Source: Acidobacteriota bacterium (GTDB lineage: Bacteria; Acidobacteriota; Terriglobia; Terriglobales; Acidobacteriaceae). From it: a stretch of 8,315 bases of DNA. Shown here in pieces: positions 6,592-8,315 of this stretch. Numbering within the stretch: position 1 is the stretch's first letter; the number at the start of each line of letters is the position of its first letter. The notes below the pieces were generated by a model that had not been told where the DNA came from, did no database searches, and worked only from the letters and a program-made list of their open reading frames with translations. The stretch is taken from the NCBI GenBank assembly GCA_003225615.1, contig QIAS01000018.1, positions 9,478 through 17,792 of the forward strand. Direction: 5' to 3'. The position numbers and the translations under genes are program-made.

Positions 6592-6708
6592 TCCACTCCC
6601 ACGGGTATGCCGCTGTCAATTGCGCGAATGACGGTTAGATTCAGAGTAGAAGAAAAAGGCTGGATCAACCGATTAAATGTAGGTTGGAAAAGCGATTAAC
6701 CAAACAAC
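6592..6708 (-). promoter_or_regulatory. Spacer between the two zinc-ribbon genes, possible internal promoter
   Basis: The 117 bases between the GAF gene and the zinc-ribbon/Sel1 gene contain, on the minus strand, a perfect TTGACA (6614-6619) but no -10 box at the expected place, which would fall on the start codon. A TTTAAT (6672-6677) also occurs without a good -35 box. CGATTAA is repeated directly at 6670 and 6693. The two genes may be co-transcribed, with the downstream one also having its own promoter; the sequence does not decide. Confidence 0.25.
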
Positions 6709-8315
6709 TTAGTCGCAAGCTTTGCGATACGCCGGTTCGAACTGGTCCAGTTGAGCGTCTCGCTGGCTGGTGAACTTGCCTTTCGGGGTCTTTCCATAGA
6801 GGTCCGCGCCCGGGCAGTAGTAAAGCGCGGTATGTAAGTCTACCCAAACCTGCGTCGACGGGTTGCCACTGTAGACGGGTGCTGGAGGGGCTTCGGCGAG
6901 CCCCACTGCCACGAGCATTTTCTCGAACAAAGTCAACTGCGGCTCAGGTGGTTTGCGCCGAGGAGAGGTCGTAGTAACCGCATTGCCAGAAGATGTTGCC
7001 GCTCTGGCTGACCCCGCTGCGGGGTTTGGCTGCTTCGACCAGACTAGCCAGCCTATTGCCACAATCACCACGACCGAGGCAACCGCGAGGTAAATGTCGG
7101 CACGCCGCTTCCTCGACCAATACTTCCAGGCACCAGCAGGATGACGCTGCAGATCCAGCCACTCCTTTGCTTTGGCGGCCGAACTCCAAGGGTGCTTTGT
7201 CAAGCCCGTCGCTGGAGCGCCGGCAGTGCCGTCGACTCCCGACCCGTCCTCAGTGACTGAGGATTCGTCTTCTAACACTGTTTGAGCGGCAACCCGGGCG
7301 GGTTCCGCCAGCAAATCGGAGTCGTGCGCCATCCACGAACTGGCGGCGGATTGAGCGCTCGCAAACGAGTGCCTATCGGTCGGCGGGGGCAAAACCGTGT
7401 CTCTTCCGGACGGCGTTCTGACTTCCTCGCGGGCTTGGCTCATGTGCCACATGGAAGCGTATTTGCTCTGGATATCGCCACGCGGCGGCGAAGGCCGTTC
7501 CGTGCCACACTGTCCACAAAAAAGCACATCTGCTTCCAGTTGGTTCCCACACTCCATGCAAGCTATTTCCTCGCTCACTCGCTTTGCAACCGGCGCAGCT
7601 GCAGCCGATCCGTTCTTCCCGGCTGTGCTTTTGGGTTCAGTGGCGAGTCGTTGCAGTTCTGGTTCCAATTTCGTCAAGGCATCCAGCATGGTGGAGCGCT
7701 CAGTCGCTAGAGCTTGCTTCCACTCTGCTTCAGCCGCTCGCGCCTTGGATTCTGTGACCAGTCCTGCCATGAGTTGAGCGGTACGGATGTCGTTTTCCTG
7801 AAAGGCGTTCGCCGCGGAAAACTGGAGTTCGATGGAGCCCACGATCTTTCCTTCGTAGAAAATCGGAACCGCAATGAGCGCCTTGATCCCATATCTGACG
7901 CAAAGAGCAGGATCCAGTGCGGAATCACGATTCACGTCCGGACAATGCACACTCTCGCCTTGGCTCAGGCAGTGAGCCGACAGGCACGAATCGCTGTCGA
8001 TGCGGGTGCCGATTCGACCCTTAGCGCTCCCGCTAGCAGCGCGGTAAACCAAGTGGTTCTGTTCCAGCAACCCGATTGCAGCCCCGGCAGCACGCGTGAT
8101 GTGCCGGGCTCGGTCAGCGATCAAATGCAACGTGTCCTGCAAATCCATGTGTGACATCTGGATCTGCTGCTGAGTGGCTACGATCTCCGCCAGGGTCTGG
8201 GTGTAGTCCGATGCTGCGGATTCACCCAGTTCCGGGTGATCGAAAGTTTCTTCAGGTTGCGACTGGGGTTTTGCAGTTGAACTGCGACCTATTCGTGCAT
8301 TCGCGGTGAGCAACT
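6709..8315 (-). CDS. GAF-domain and zinc-ribbon membrane protein, N-terminus cut off by the window edge
   Basis: The frame is open to the right edge and the first in-window start-like codon is only a TTG at 8311-8313, so the true start probably lies outside; 534 residues are visible. Residues about 58-186 form a GAF domain (AAGAAIGLLEQNHLVYRAAS, later ALIAVPIFYEGKIVGSIELQ), a fold that binds small molecules or senses redox state; its Cys 110, 115, 124 and 138 are notable. A coiled coil follows (about 187-225), then a four-cysteine zinc ribbon (Cys 252, 255, 266, 269), a low-complexity linker, a membrane helix at about 407-425, and a C-terminal module at about 486-534 with CPGADLYGKTPKGKF and PAYRKAC. 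There is no kinase, cyclase or phosphodiesterase motif in the visible part. It probably senses a cytoplasmic signal and couples it across the membrane, but the output is unknown. Its stop (TAA at 6709-6711) precedes the Sel1 gene by 117 bases. Confidence 0.85.
   Translation of the reverse strand, partial: LLTANARIGRSSTAKPQSQPEETFDHPELGESAASDYTQTLAEIVATQQQIQMSHMDLQDTLHLIADRARHITRAAGAAIGLLEQNHLVYRAASGSAKGRIGTRIDSDSCLSAHCLSQGESVHCPDVNRDSALDPALCVRYGIKALIAVPIFYEGKIVGSIELQFSAANAFQENDIRTAQLMAGLVTESKARAAEAEWKQALATERSTMLDALTKLEPELQRLATEPKSTAGKNGSAAAAPVAKRVSEEIACMECGNQLEADVLFCGQCGTERPSPPRGDIQSKYASMWHMSQAREEVRTPSGRDTVLPPPTDRHSFASAQSAASSWMAHDSDLLAEPARVAAQTVLEDESSVTEDGSGVDGTAGAPATGLTKHPWSSAAKAKEWLDLQRHPAGAWKYWSRKRRADIYLAVASVVVIVAIGWLVWSKQPNPAAGSARAATSSGNAVTTTSPRRKPPEPQLTLFEKMLVAVGLAEAPPAPVYSGNPSTQVWVDLHTALYYCPGADLYGKTPKGKFTSQRDAQLDQFEPAYRKACD
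6713..6727 (-). other. Hairpin at the end of the GAF gene
   Basis: TCGCAA, a three-base loop and TTGCGA form a perfect six-base-pair stem over the last codons before the TAA stop. No T run follows on the minus strand, so it is a poor intrinsic terminator. It could slow RNA decay from the 3' end or be chance. Confidence 0.3.

Noticed and set aside
6614..6619. Perfect TTGACA box in front of the zinc-ribbon/Sel1 gene
   Set aside because: The -10 position would fall on the start region (GTGGAA) and does not resemble a -10 box, so it cannot be called a promoter by itself.

Overview
The window looks like chromosomal DNA from a Gram-negative-type bacterium, most plausibly an Acidobacteriota of the Terriglobia/Koribacter kind. 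This is an inference from gene style: a kinase–TPR–membrane–PEGA protein, GAF or Sel1 proteins with a zinc ribbon and one membrane span, HTH-only LuxR-type regulators in tandem, and a periplasmic CpoB/YbgF-like protein that implies an outer membrane. No rRNA, tRNA, transposase, integrase or CRISPR array was seen, and codon use looks uniform by eye, so nothing points to a recent mobile element.

Layout. At the left edge is the 3' part of a plus-strand TPR-like gene (2-727). It converges, with a 29-base gap, on a large minus-strand gene for a membrane-anchored Ser/Thr protein kinase (757-2937). A gap of about 380 bases, holding weak promoter-like and hairpin signals, separates the kinase from a divergent plus-strand cpoB/ybgF-like gene (3317-4300), whose end overlaps a candidate intrinsic terminator. 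A gap of about 525 bases follows. Next are two plus-strand LuxR-type helix-turn-helix genes (4827-5354 and 5036-5290); the second lies wholly inside the first in another frame. They converge on two minus-strand genes in tandem: a zinc-ribbon/TM/Sel1-repeat protein (5401-6591), and upstream of it a GAF/zinc-ribbon/TM protein (6709-8315) whose start lies beyond the right edge.

Functional reading. Three of the proteins (kinase, zinc-ribbon/Sel1, GAF/zinc-ribbon) share one topology: a cytoplasmic sensory or catalytic part, one membrane helix, and a small extracytoplasmic tail (PEGA, Sel1, or a short two-cysteine module). Together with the two HTH-only regulators and the periplasmic CpoB-like protein this suggests an envelope-associated signalling neighbourhood, but the genes are on both strands and do not form one operon, so a shared pathway is only a hypothesis.

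Most interesting point: the nested LuxR-type pair. The first HTH domain ends at the codon where the second gene starts, and the first frame then stays open for 106 more codons through and past the second gene. Either this is a real overprinted pair or the first gene has lost a nearby stop.
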